Origin: Pontederia crassipes | Taxonomy: Eukaryota > Streptophyta > Magnoliopsida > Commelinales > Pontederiaceae | Assembly: GCA_030549335.1 (NCBI GenBank) | Contig: CM060195.1 | Coordinates: 29,516,874 to 29,580,873 of the forward strand | Length of the DNA stretch: 64,000 bases | Direction: 5' to 3' | Part shown: positions 35,129 through 46,625 of the stretch, piece after piece | How positions within the stretch are numbered: the first letter of the stretch is position 1 | How the letters are laid out: every line of letters begins with the position of its first letter | Position numbers and translations under genes: made by a program | The notes under the pieces: generated by a model | What the model was told of the DNA's origin: nothing | Database searches by the model: none | The model's input: only the letters and a program-made list of their open reading frames with translations

Positions 35129-37148
35129 AGGAAAATGAAATCCACACAAACTCCAATTAATTGGGGTTAAGAAACACCCTATCTAAAATGGGGAATTTAG
35201 TGATTCTCCAATGCTCCTTGGTTCATCTCTGACTCACAAGGATGACCTGAAGACTACCTCTCAGTAGTAGATTAAGATGAGGCTTGACAATGGAAATCAG
35301 AATTCAAATAGAAGTCAGAAAATAGAAATCAGCATTTCAGGAATTCAGAATTATTAAACAATGGAAATCTGGTTTGCCAACTGCTTCTTGATCCATCTCT
35401 GGACTGCAAGAAATCCCTAAGGTTCACCTCTTAGTGATTGAATAAAATCAGGGGATTCAATTGGTAAAACATATTCCAGCAAGAAATTAGAAAAACAGAT
35501 TTCAGGATTTCAGTTCAGAAATCAGAAGAGCAATCTGATTTGAGTCAAAAATAATATGCCAACATCTTGATTCATTCCTGAACAAGATAGGAACAATAGC
35601 AACATTCCAGTTACTCAATTAATCAGATTGAGAATGACAAACAGGTTCAAACAGCCACAGAAATTAGAAATTTTAGGAAACTAGGGAATCAGAATTCAGA
35701 AATCAGACTTGCAATTAAATGGAATCCAGAAATCTAACATTATCTCTTAATTCATTTCTGAAGGATGATTAGATCAAATAATACTTCTCAGTCACAGATT
35801 ACACATGGATATAATGATAGCATGAATCAATGCAGAATAGTTCTGAAATCTGAAAACCAGAATTGATTTCAGTGCAGGATTATAATTCAGTCCACATCCA
35901 TCCAAAATTAATCTAAACTACTACCCTATCCTAGAAGAAATGGAGTTTAGTCATATTTACAAAGCTTGACATCAAATGGGATGAAGAACAGTTACAAATC
36001 ATTGTTGCTTGAAGTCTCTCGGCAGTAGCTCCAGCAGCAGCAGCAGCTCCAGCCTTGGTGTAGAAACCCTTCCTCCAAACCCTGAATGTCCAGCCCCCCT
36101 CTCTCCTTCACAAATTCTAACTTTTATATGACTCTTGTCCACCCTTTGATCAGCATCAGAGTGTTCTTTTCTTTTTTATTGCAGCCACATGTCCCTGCTC
36201 TGAATTTCCAACTGCTGCAGATACCTTTTTGTGCAGGAAAAAATAGATGGTCCCCCCTTACTTTTTCCACTTTTTGGCCACCTTTTCACCCTGCTACAAA
36301 GCCCAAAACAGCAAGCATCAAAGCCCTTGAATGGTATTTTGACAAATAAGGATTAGGATAATGATAGTTGCTAGCTCAAATATCAAATGGAATTAGGTGT
36401 TGTGCAGGAATGAAAACTTATATCAAAATTAATGATTTTAGGGGCTCGGAATGATAACTTTAATTATATCTTGAAAAATATCCAAATATGAGTAGTTCAA
36501 AGCATTTCAGGCATCAAATGGATTAGAGTGGCAAGTGCATGAGGTCAAAAATCAAATATGAATAAGATTTCAAAGGAGTGATAACTTGGGTTGCCAAAAA
36601 CGATAACTTATATGCCTTAAAAACGATAACTTGTGATAGCTTGAGTTGTGGTTATCCAAATGTGATGAAATTTGAACAGCAATGAGTTAAAACAATAACA
36701 AGAAGATTGCGCCTTTGTGCAGAATTAATGGTTTTGTATGTCGAAATGATAGAATTGCCCTTTAACGATAACTTGGCAAAGGAAAAACGATAACTTGTTC
36801 AAATGGACTTAAAACTTTGCACAAGTTGAGATGTGATCATCCAAATATGATTTATACATGATAATAATGGATTTAGGGCAAGAAAGTCATTGAAAATCAG
36901 TTCACTCAAAATAATGATAACTTGACATATAGGAATGATAACTTGACATAGAATTTAAATATTTATGGATTTTGACATTTTAGAACCTCTGTGCACATGG
37001 AATCAATGTGAAATGAGGAATATCAACTAGTTATCACAATCTATGCATTCCAAGTATAATTGGCCAAAAGATAGGCAAAAATGGGGCTCGATATGAATGA
37101 AATGCATTTAAAATGGGCTAGAAACTTATAGTGATCAGCTAGTGATCA
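35129..37148 (-). mobile_element. Partial X LTR inside O (different subfamily)
   Basis: Sense start TGATCACTAGCTGATCAC at 37148, then motif array (36430-36960), TATA region near 36125, and four tandem units (35220, 35388, 35573, 35750). It stops abruptly at 35129, where aaaatgaaatccacac meets pol sequence. It resembles B and the 52724 copy more than O's own LTRs. The LTR tail is missing, so it joined pol through deletion or recombination. Confidence 0.75.
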
Positions 37149-38520
37149 GATCTACAATGACAAGAATCAGGTTCATATCAATACAGATTTTAGCAAACAT
37201 AATTGATATCAGTTCAGGAAAATTAGATTTGTCTATATCCATCAAGAATTAACATAGACTACTACCCTATCCTAGGAGACATAGAGTTTAGCTCCTCATA
37301 GTTATAAACATAGATTCAAAATAGATTGAAGAACAGAAGTGATTCATCCTGGCTTGAGGGCTGTTAGCAGGAATTCCAGCACTTCAGCTTCTTCTCCACT
37401 CCAGCTCAATCAGCTCCAATCAGCCCTTCCTTGCAATGGCCGGCCTCACCTTTCATTCTAGGGTTTCTTCAGCTTATATATGACTCTTGTCCACCCTTGG
37501 ATGTAGATTAGAATGTCCCCTTCCTTTGATTCAAGCCACCTGTCCAGTGCTCGTCATATTCCAGTAGAAATTAGCAGCTTTTGGACAGCAAATCAGTGGT
37601 CCCCCCTCACCTTTTTCAGCTGAAATAAGATTTATATTTCCTGCTACAGGGGCCAAAACAGCAAGCATCAAAGTCCTTGAATGGGAAATAAATAAATAAG
37701 GATGATGACAGCTACTAGGATCAGCTCCAACATCAAATATAATATGATGTTATGCAGAGGTGAAATCAGTAAATGAAAATGATAATTTTGAAGACCCGGA
37801 ATGATAACCTTGCATATATATTGGAAAATGTTCAAATATGGATGGTTCAGATCATTGAAGGCATCAAAAGGATTAGGATGACAAGTGAATGAGGTTAGAA
37901 ATCAAATGTGGATAAGATTTCATAGGAATTATAACTCGGGTGCCAAAAATGATAACTTGATGCCAAAAAAATGATAACTTGTCATAACTTTTGTTGTGGT
38001 TATCCAAATGTGATAAAATTTAAACAGCAATGAGTTAATATAGTAATTTAGTGATTGCTTAATGCTTTTGTGCAGATTTGATAGTTTTGCATATCAAAAT
38101 GACAATTTTGCCCTTAAACGATAACTTGGCATTGAAAAATGATAACTTGTTCAAATGTATTGATAATTTTGCACAAGTTGAAATATGATCATCCAAATAT
38201 GATTTATTCATGATGGCAATGGATTTAGGGCAGAATAATCACTGGAAATCAGCTAAATCAAAATAATGACAACTTGTGCACTTGAAGTGATAACTTGCCC
38301 TAAAAATGATAACTTGATATAGAATTGAAATATTTATGGATTTTAGCAATTCAGAACTTCTATGCACATGGAATTAGGTATAAAATGAGAAAGATGAACT
38401 AGTTATCACAATCCTTGCATTCCAAACATAATTGGCCAAAAGTTAGGAAATTTGAGAGCTCGATATGGGTGATTTGAATAGAAAATGGGATAAAAACATA
38501 ATATGATCAGCTAGTGATCA
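37149..38520 (-). repeat. O 5' LTR, first part
   Basis: Closely matches 30853-32223 (for example the block around ggcttgagggctgtt, 37350 versus 31060). It includes the motif array and the LTR terminus followed by GAGAG. The rest of the 5' LTR and the primer site are missing beyond 37149. Confidence 0.85.
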
Positions 38521-38525
38521 GAGAG

Positions 38526-38700
38526 CAGAGGGACGGTCGATGGATAGAAGAGAGAGAGAGAGCTAGAGGGAGATGGAGTTGATGGAGACGAGAGAGAGAG
38601 AAAGGGTAATCGAACAAGAGGGGCGGCCGACGGAGCCCGGACGGTGAGAGTGGAGAGAGAGAGAGAATGATTGGTCGGAGCAGATAAGGCGGTCAATCAA
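38526..38700 (+). repeat. GAGA-rich stretch, right of O
   Basis: agagagagagagag tracts and GC-rich bits (ggggcggccgacggagcc). Counterpart of 29440-29601. Together they form the CT-rich sense leader before copia ORF2. Confidence 0.75.
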
Positions 38701-38859
38701 AGGTAGGACAGTCGGCCGGCGGTTGTTGAATTCGAGAAAAAAAGGGGCGGCCGGTCGCTAGGGTTTGCTGGAGGGCGGCTGGCCGGAGTTTGGTCGGCGG
38801 TTTGTCGAAGGAGGACGGGTCGCAGGGGCGGCGGTCGTGTGAAGAGGAAGAGTTTGGTC

Positions 38860-39125
38860 GTCCGATTCGAGCGGTCAATTGCTTATATCGCGCAATTTTG
38901 GCATATACCGGTCGACCGATCATGCCCAGCGGTCGACTGGATAGTCTTTTTCCAAATAAATCATCTAGCGGTCGATCGATGTCAGCCGGACGCTGTAGCA
39001 TATCGGTCGACCGGTGTAGCATATCGGTCGACCGATCATTGTCTACGTATTTGTAACTTTCACAGCGTTCGACCGATCCTTTTAGCCGGTCGACCGGTCC
39101 TTCCAGTAGATCGACCGATCCCTAT
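38860..39125 (-). repeat. GGTCGACC cluster downstream of copia pol
   Basis: About ten copies of GGTCGACCG(G/A) or variants (38910, 38930, 38967, 39004, 39024, 39067, 39089, 39108), the same motif as in the copia LTRs, here in the internal region after RNase H. Confidence 0.85.
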
Positions 39126-39288
39126 ATTTTTCAAACTTTGAACCATTTAAAATCATTAAAAAATCATAAAAATCATATTCCAGAGATATCATACAAATGT
39201 AAGTGTTGTGCAACACTTTTTAATGTTCAATTCATGTCAAAAATGATATTGTATGACCAAGTCACTTTTACTTTGAATTGATATGCAA

Positions 39289-42200
39289 TCAAGAGTTAAT
39301 CATTCTTAATTCCCTTCTAAGCATGCAGAACCATTCTTCTCTCAAGGGTTTTGTAAATATGTCTGCAAGTTGAACTTCGATGGACACATGTTCAATGGCA
39401 ATATCCTTAAGGGTCACATGTTCTCTAATGAAATGATACCGTAAGTCAATGTGTTTAGTCCTAGAGTGTGGAATTAGATTTTTGGTCATTTCTATAGCAC
39501 TTGTGCTATCGCACTTCATGGGTACATTTGAACAATTTACTCCATAATCAAGCAATTGTTGTTTTACCCATAGTATTTGTGCACAACAACTACCGATGGC
39601 TATATATTCGGCCTCGACGGTAGAAAGTGCGATGGAGTTTTATTTCTTGCTAGCCCATGAAATGAGAGAACTACCAAGAAAACAACACATCCCACTAGTG
39701 CTTTTTCTATCAACTTTACACCCGGCAAAATCTGCATCGGCGTAGGCATGCAATTCAAATGGGGAATTTCTATCATACCAAATGCCTAATTCACTTGTAT
39801 GCTTTAAATAACGCATTATTCTTTTTACGGCGATTAAGTGCGATTCTTTGGGGGCGGATTGAAACCTAGCACACAAACACACACTAAACATTATATCTGG
39901 CCTAGTGCCGTCAAATATAGCAAACTATCAATCATACCTCTGTACCTTTTTTTATCAATGGACATGCCTTTTTTTCATCTTTATCTAATTTGTAGTAGTG
40001 CTCATAGGTGTTGTGCTTGGTTTGCATTCGTTCATCTCGAATCTTTTAAGCAGCTCCCTTGTATATTTTTCTTGCTTAAGAAAAATACCTTCCTTGGATT
40101 GTTTTACTTGTAGGCCTAGAAAGAATGTGAACTCTCCTACAAGACTCATTTCAAATTCTTGTTGCATAAGAGTTTCAAACTCTTTACTTAGGCATTCATT
40201 AGTAGCACCATAAATGATATCATCAACATAAATGTGAACTATTAAAATATCATTTTTAAAATGTTTTAAGAAGAATGTGGTGTCAACTTTCCCTTTTTGA
40301 AAATCATTTTCAATTAAAAATGAACTCAATCTTTCATACCAAGCTCGAGGGGCTTGTTTCAATCCATAAAGGGCTTTTGAGAGTTTGAAAACATGATGGG
40401 AAAAATCTGGATTTTCAAAACCTTGAGGTTGTTTGACATAAAATTCCTTATTTATAAAACCATTCAAGAAAGCCGATTTGACATTATTTGAAAAAGTTTA
40501 AAACCTTTATATCATGCAAAAGCCAAAAGCATTCGAATTGCCTCAAGTCTAGCAATGGAGCAAAAGTTTCATCAAAATCAATCCCTTCAATTTGTGAGTA
40601 ACCCTTAGCCACTAATCTAGCCTTGTTCCTCACAATGACACCATCTAACTTGTTTCGAAAGATCCATTTGGTTCCAATGATAGGATGGTCCTTGGGTCTT
40701 TTCACAAGTTTCCACATGATTTCTTTCAAAATTATTTAATTCTTCATGCATTGCATTTATCCAATTTGGATCTTTAAGTGCTTCATCTATATTGTTAGGC
40801 TCAAAATTTATAAGAAAAGCCGAAAAAGCATATAGATTCTTAAAGAATTTCTAGTTTTTATACCTTCATTTATATTACCTATAACTTGATCAAGTGTATG
40901 TGATGAGGCATGTCTCCAATTTCTTGGGATGATTTGATTCTCCTCTCTTTGAGGATCTTCCATTTCTTCCACTTTTGGGGTGTCAGCTTTTGCTTCCTCT
41001 ATGCCCACAACTTCAAGTTATCTTTGTACTTCAACTGTTTCTTCATCATCATCATATACTTTCTTGCTAAAAAAATCGTTAGTTTCATTGAATTTAACAT
41101 TAATAGATCCTTCAACAACTAATGTTCTTTTATTATACACTCTATAAGCTTTACTTGTACTAGAATAACCAAGAAAAATACCATCATCGCATTTATCATC
41201 AAATTTTCCTAGTTTATCTTTGACATTCAAAATATAGCATTTACATTTAAAAACTTTGAAATAAGAGATATTTGGTTTCTTACAAAATAATACTTCAAAA
41301 CAAGTTTTCTTTTCAAGAAGTCTAAGTAGGATCCTATTGAGAACATAGCATGATGTGTTCACGGCTTCCGTCCAAAAATATTTTGGTAACTTGCTTTCAT
41401 TTAAAATTGTTCAAGCCATTTCTTGTATAGTCCTATTTTTTCTTTCTACCACTCCATTTTGTTGAGGTATTCTAGGAGTGGAAAAATTATGAGTGATTCC
41501 ATTTTCTTCGTAAAATAACTCAAATTTATGATTTTTAAATTCAACTCCATGGTCACTTCTAATTTTTGAAATCTTTTGTTCAAATTCGTTTTGAATTCTT
41601 TTTGTGCAAATTTTGAAAACATATTTAGCGTTTCATCTTTACTTGCGAGAAAAATAGTCCGAGTGAAACGAGAGAAATCATCAACAATCACAAATACATA
41701 TCTTTTTCCTCCTAAACTTGTCACATCAATAGGTCCAAACAAGTCAAGATGTAAAAGTTCCAATGCTCTATATGTACTAATAACTCCTTTTAATTTAAAA
41801 GAACTTTTGGTTTGTTTACCTTTTAGACATGAATCACAAACATTGTTTTTGTCAAATTTGATCTTAGGCAAGCCTCTAACCAATTCATGATTTGAAAGTT
41901 TATTTAGGAATTTATAATTTGCATGTCCTAATCTTCTATGCCACAAGTTTATGTCATCATGCATTACACTAAGACTTTTTTCATTTTTCAAATTATCAAA
42001 ATTAATTTTGTATACATTATTGTACCTAAAGCCCATGTGTAAAACTTTGTTATATTCATCTAGTATCAAACATTTGTCCTTTTCAAATTTGACTAAATAA
42101 TTTTTATCGCATAGTTGACTTATGCTAATTAGATTATGTTTTAAATTTTCAACAAGCCAAATATTTTCTAAATACACTTTGTCATTCTTACCAATATTAC

Positions 42201-42340
42201 CTATACCAATTACTCTTCCGTTGCTATTGTCTCCAAAGGTGACTTTTCCTCCATTTTTCTTTTCCAAATTGATGAAATTTGAGGCATCGCCGGTCATTTG
42301 TCTTGAGCACCCACTATCCAAATAGCATTTACCTTCATTG
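39289..42340 (-). pseudogene. Copia pol remnant (protease, integrase, RT, RNase H)
   Basis: Minus strand, five frames. 42321-41446: protease site DSGCSRQMTG, GAG-pre-integrase region LWHRRLGHANYKFL with CDSCLKGKQ, and the integrase start LLHLDLFGPI ... VFVIVDDFSRFT. 41362-41018: integrase C-terminal GIFLGYSSTSKAYRVYNKRT. 40729-40484: RT start [32 protein letters not shown]. 40467-39985: RT core LSKALYGLKQAPRAWYERL and YVDDIIYGAT (active site DD). 39891-39640 and 39555-39289: RNase H with YADADFAGCKVDRKSTSG and ADIFTKPL at the end. This order (integrase before RT) is diagnostic for Ty1/copia; the sequences fit the SIRE/Maximus lineage. It is broken at about 41440, 41010, 40480, 39950 and 39600. 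Confidence 0.95.
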
Positions 42341-42450
42341 TACTTAGAAGTTTCCTACAAGAAAGAAATTAGGAGTTTCATCTTCTTGGTACCAAACTTG
42401 CTTGGGTCCATCTTGATTAGTCATGGTCCTTTTTGAAACCTAAATTTTTT

Positions 42451-44036
42451 TCATTTACTTATTCCTCTCATAATTCTACAATCATAAGAATAATACCCTT
42501 CATATCCACAATGAAAACAAATGATATGTGATATTGTGTAAACATGCGATGCTTTAACAAATAAAATTCTTTTGTCATTCTTCTTTTCAAAAGAAGTGAA
42601 ACCAAGTCCCTTTTTATTTGAAGATATTCTAGATCCACTAAGCATGGCATCTAACATTTTACTTCAATTTGAAAAATTTTCAAGTTCAACTTTCAATTTA
42701 TTAATCTCTTTGTTCAAGCATGACTTTCTACAATTTGTCTTTTACATATTGATTTTAGTGCACTATTTTCCATTTTCATTTCTTCAATTGAGAATTCCAA
42801 GCTAGAGTTTTCTTTATTTAATATATCACACTTTTCACATGCTTTAACATTCTTATTTTTGTTTTGCAAATTTTCAAGCTCTATTTTTATCTCATCGTAT
42901 TTCTTTTTTTGGCATCCATATTTATTAATTAGAACTCTAAACTCCTTATGCACATTGAAAGATTCACTATCACTATAGTTAGAAGAGTTAGATGATACCT
43001 CATGGCTATTAGCCATTAGACATATGTAAGCTTCTTCGTCATCACTAGAGGAGGTGTTGGAGTCATTCTCTTCATCTTCACTTTCATCCCAAGTGGCTGA
43101 ATAGCCTTCTTCTTCCTTCTTCATCTTTCTCCATCTTTCTCCTTTTTGACCAAATTTGGACATTCATTTTTGTAGTGTCCAATACTTTTGCATTCAAAGC
43201 AAGTTATTTGGCTTTTGCTTAATGATGATCTTTTCTTGGAGAAACCTTTCTTCTTCTTTTGTTTAGCAAACCTGAGATATTTGTCAAGCTTCTTTGCATA
43301 TAAGGAAAGCTTCTTTTCATAAAGATCTTCATCCTCTTCACTTGTATCTTCTTCATCTTTATTTGCCTTCAATACAAGTGTTTTCCTTTTTGGAGTATTT
43401 GCTTCTTCATCTTCCTTGATCCCGATCTCATAGGTTAAGAGTGAACCTATAAGATCATCAAAGTCTAACTTATTTAAATCCTTTTCTTCAATCATTGTCC
43501 TCTTTGTATGCCATTTGGAGGAGAAAAACCTGCTAAAATTTTTCACTTTTTGAGGGTTAGTCCTTGGCTTGCCCAAAGAGGCTAAGTCGTTTATAATATT
43601 ATTAAAATGAACAACCATCTCATTTATAGATTCATTTTCAAGCATTTTAAAAGAATCATATTGATGATTTAAAATATTTAATCTAGACTCTTTAACTTTA
43701 TCCGTTCCTTCATGAGTAATGATAAGTTTCTTCCAAATCTCATTAGCACTTTTACAACTAGAAATCCGATTAAATTCGGTTGTATCCAAAGCACAAATAA
43801 AAAATAATTTTAGCTTTCCAATCTAGTTTTACTAAAAAAATTTCTCCGTCAGTATATTCTAAAGGTTTTTTCTTACTTAAATAAAAACCATTTTGAATAA
43901 TATCCCACATATCAATATCAATAGAACAAACATAGCCTTGCATCCTAATTTTCCAATATGCAAAATTTGAGGCATTGAAAAGTGGAGGACGATTAATAGA
44001 TTGACCTTCGGAAAAATTGAAACCACTTGATGTCAT
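42451..44036 (-). pseudogene. Copia gag remnant
   Basis: Minus strand. 44036-43770 begins with SINRPPLFNASNFAYWKIRM, the usual copia gag start, and is joined by a frameshift to 43789-43121, which holds the gag core (EIWKKLIITHEGTDKVKESR, NESINEMVVHFNNIINDL) and a CCHC zinc knuckle CFECKSIGHYKNEC near 43180. A further frame, 43163-42714, has an acidic stretch (ESEDEENDSNTSSSDDEE) and a coiled-coil-like part. 42657-42451 contains a second CCHC-like remnant (CFHCGYEGYYSYDC, with the His position changed). Long acidic gags are common in Sireviruses. At least two frameshifts break it. Confidence 0.9.
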
Positions 44037-44076
44037 AGCTCTAAAGATATTTTAAATCTTAAGGTTAGAGCAACCC

Positions 44077-44088
44077 GCTCTGATACCA
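44077..44088 (-). other. Copia primer binding site (tRNA-iMet)
   Basis: Sense TGGTATCAGAGC two bases after the LTR end, the standard initiator-methionine tRNA primer site of copia elements. Confidence 0.9.
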
Positions 44089-44090
44089 AT

Positions 44091-45052
44091 TGTAGGATCA
44101 AAAGCACCAAGAGAGGGGTGAATTGGTGAAATTAAATTCTGAAAAAATTCACTTTCGAAAAAAATAATAAAAATGATCACAAGCAAATAAAGATAATGCA
44201 TAGATGAAGAAAAAATAACAAACACAAGAAGACATGATATGTTGACGAGGTTTCGCCCCAACTCTTTGGCCTACGTCCCCACTCCGACTTCTCGACCTTG
44301 AGACCGTCGGAGATTCACTATCTTTCTCTTTCTTGTAGGGAGAGAACAACCCTCTTTATACAATCAAGCCTTCTCCTCCGCTCATGAGGCAAAGCACACC
44401 TCTTATACAAGGAGCTCTCAATCTCACAAGATTCAGAAAGTAAATGTTCTCTCTATCTCACACTCAAGGCTAAGAAAAGAAAAGGCAAGAAATTTGCAAT
44501 TCTATGCTCAAAAACTTGAGAGGAGCTCTAGGATGTTCTTGCTTGCTTGGATGATATTTCTTCAAGCTTTGGCACTCCTTTTATAGGCTCCTAAGGGTGA
44601 GAATTCGTTCAAAAAGTCTCCCCTAAATTTCTCCTCAAAATTCTAGCCATTACTGTTCATTTGACTGAATGGTCGGTCGACCGCTGGGATGGGCCGGTCT
44701 ATGTGACCGTTTTCTCATTTTTGCATTTTGACGCTGTCCGGTCGACCAGTCCTTCGACCGATACAACGACCGGTAATGTCTCAACATCGACCGATATATT
44801 GTTGTCGACCGGTATAGTCTCGATGTCGACCGGTATAATGTCGTCTTTCCTTCCACCAAATATCAATCGACCGGTGCTTATGGTGGGTCGACCGATCGTG
44901 TCTGAAAACTTCTTTCTTCCAATTTTAATTTGCCGAATTCTTTTGCGAATCTGTTCATATCAATCCTACACCTGTATTATGAGCACTTGAGAATAGATTA
45001 GTAACTTTTAGGTCCATTTTAATTTGTTATCATTAAAACATAGGATTCAACA
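44091..45052 (-). repeat. Copia 5' LTR (962 bp)
   Basis: Sense from TGTTGAATCC (45052) to GATCCTACA (44091). TATAAAAG at 44578-44585. GGTCGACC cluster 44670-44905. Right flank ATAAC is the target duplication. Confidence 0.9.
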
Positions 45053-45136
45053 ATAACAACACACTGACTCATGCTAACATTAGCTAACCTCATTTTTTAC
45101 TCCCGCAAACCTATTTCTTTGCTTGTCCTCATGCAA
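45053..45136 (-). promoter_or_regulatory. Chimeric purine-tract junction in V2
   Basis: Plus-strand order: the end of noncoding copy 1 (aacaacacactgactcatgc), then cgcaaacctatttctttgct and gtcctcatgcaac, i.e. the LTR-proximal type of purine tract and hairpin (one arm mismatch). The equivalent place at 46305 has the internal type. This is the duplication joint. Confidence 0.7.
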
Positions 45137-46320
45137 CAATTAGGAACTTAGGGTCAACAAAAAAAATTTCAGATTCTCCTGACCACATTATATGTGACAT
45201 TATATCTCCCTAGCCCTCAGACTTCTCTACCTGAACATTATTTACGCATTAAAAACTTATTAAACCCTTGACTTGGAACCACTGAAGCATGTGCTCTATG
45301 GACGTCAAATAAGACCATCTTGCAGATTGACCTTCCACATAACTACCTTCTAAGACCTTGCACTAACCCCCAACTTGCATTAACACTCAAAGTTGATCTG
45401 TACATGTAGAGAACAATTACGTATCCTTGGGGTTCCACTAACCCTCTTTTCATCAACCCCTTTTTTTATTTTTGCTGCTTCTCATCTTTTGTAAATTGGG
45501 GAACTGAAAAGAAAAATAAGACTTCCACTGGCACGAGCCACGCCTTTCTTCCGAGAATACGTGACTTGAGTGCTAGTGGTGCCATATGTGGCATACTCAT
45601 GTTTTCCTCAACTGAGGGGACAAAGGAGTAGTTATTTATAGATAAGAGATGTTGCCCACGATTTTCCTCACCCATTTTTTTATTTTTATTTTTTTGTTTT
45701 TATTTTCATATGCTTAGGTGAGGCACTTGGGACTTTTATTAAATGAAGAATAAAAAAATTCCCCAACTTACATGAGAAGAAAAGTACAATAATGAGACAT
45801 GTATTAACTTCGTAACTTATTATTTCTACAATGCAATAGATTAGAATTGAGCATCATATAAGATGGGTGCAAATGTAAGATCCCAGATGGAGTTATGTGT
45901 AAGGTCAGACTACATGTCACTCATTTTGGTTCCAAGTTAAAGTCATTTATATTTTTATGTTCTTCTTCAAGAATGTTCAAAATAAATCAATCATGCGGAC
46001 TAGAGGATCAACATTGCCATGTAATATAATGTTTCCTAATTTATGCTTGATAACATGTACTATTCCTTGACAACATGAGAGAATGCAAATATATATATAT
46101 ATATGTATATATGATAAGATACATTAACTCATGCATATTCAAAACGTGCCAACAACATGGATTAAAAAATAAGTGGTTCATACATGACAACTAGTCTCAC
46201 CTCACACATGCAAAAGTAAATACTTGACGACACAACTAAACTCACTACCGACTAGTAGACACTCATAACAACACACTGACTCATGCTAACATTAACTAAC
46301 CTCCTTTTCCCCCAAACCTG
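45131..46320 (-). repeat. V2 3' noncoding segment, copy 2
   Basis: Second copy of the segment at 25602-26660. Both hold tagccctcagac, gacttggaaccac, tgtgctctatggacgtcaaa and a (TA)n tract in the same order. It has an extra stretch at about 45600-45690. It ends at the internal purine tract near 46308. Confidence 0.85.
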
Positions 46321-46344
46321 AAATAAACATTGTTCTCAATGTTT
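46305..46344 (-). promoter_or_regulatory. V2 internal hairpin plus purine tract
   Basis: Sense AAACATTGAGAACAATGTTT (rev-comp of 46325-46344): perfect 8-bp arms, loop AGAA. It is followed by atttcaggtttgggggaaaa. Same layout as the internal modules of Z, W and X, with different stem bases. Confidence 0.65.
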
Positions 46345-46625
46345 CTAACATGTCAAAACATAAAATTAGGATTGAGGTAAAGAAAGCTCACATGCCATGT
46401 GGTGGAGGTGGGAACGCTAATCAATCACTATGCTCAACGTGTTAGTCATTAATCTTGTAAACCATGGTCCAATCGCTTCCTGCATGTCGGTATCCTACAA
46501 TGAGTATACATGCATTGATGAACGGCTATTTATTCCAAAAACATAATTCAAAGAAAAAATGATAAGAGAAAAATCTTAGGTTGCCTTCCAAGAAGCGCCT
46601 CTATTTAACGTCGTTGACTCGACGC
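46345..46625 (-). other. V2 noncoding sequence after pol
   Basis: No ORF. Contains at 46575-46592 cttaggttgccttccaag, a decayed version of the CTTGGG..CCCAAG hairpin found after pol in O and X, with the conserved sense context gaggcgcttcttgg. Confidence 0.55.

Larger units (their letters stand above)
29602..38520 (-). mobile_element. Gypsy family X element O, nested in copia
   Basis: Minus-strand element with intact ends: sense start TGATCACTAGCTGATCATATT at 38520, sense end CACTATCA at 29602. Target duplication is GAGAG (29597-29601 and 38521-38525). 3' LTR 29602-32223; 5' LTR only 37149-38520, where it is broken by another X LTR piece (35129-37148). The interior keeps the 3' part of pol (integrase) and the 3' noncoding region. 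Gag, protease, RT and most of RNase H are absent. The LTR parts of O resemble each other much more than they resemble the intruding piece, so the intruder has a separate origin. Confidence 0.85.
26661..45052 (-). mobile_element. Sirevirus-like Ty1/copia element (contains O)
   Basis: Minus-strand copia element with LTRs 44091-45052 (5') and 26661-27637 (3'), terminal TGTTGAATCC and GATCCTACA, and a perfect ATAAC target duplication (26656-26660 and 45053-45057). Without nested O (29602-38520) it is about 9.5 kb, the usual size for SIRE/Maximus-type elements. Order in sense: 5' LTR, tRNA-iMet primer site, gag, protease, integrase, RT, RNase H, a noncoding region with GGTCGACC motifs and a pyrimidine-rich stretch, a second ORF, purine tract, 3' LTR. 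All ORFs are broken. Confidence 0.9.

Noticed and set aside
38690..39141. Overlapping frames of about 100 codons on both strands with RPVD/STDR repeats
   Set aside because: The repeats are translations of the GGTCGACC motif array; open frames arise from its composition.
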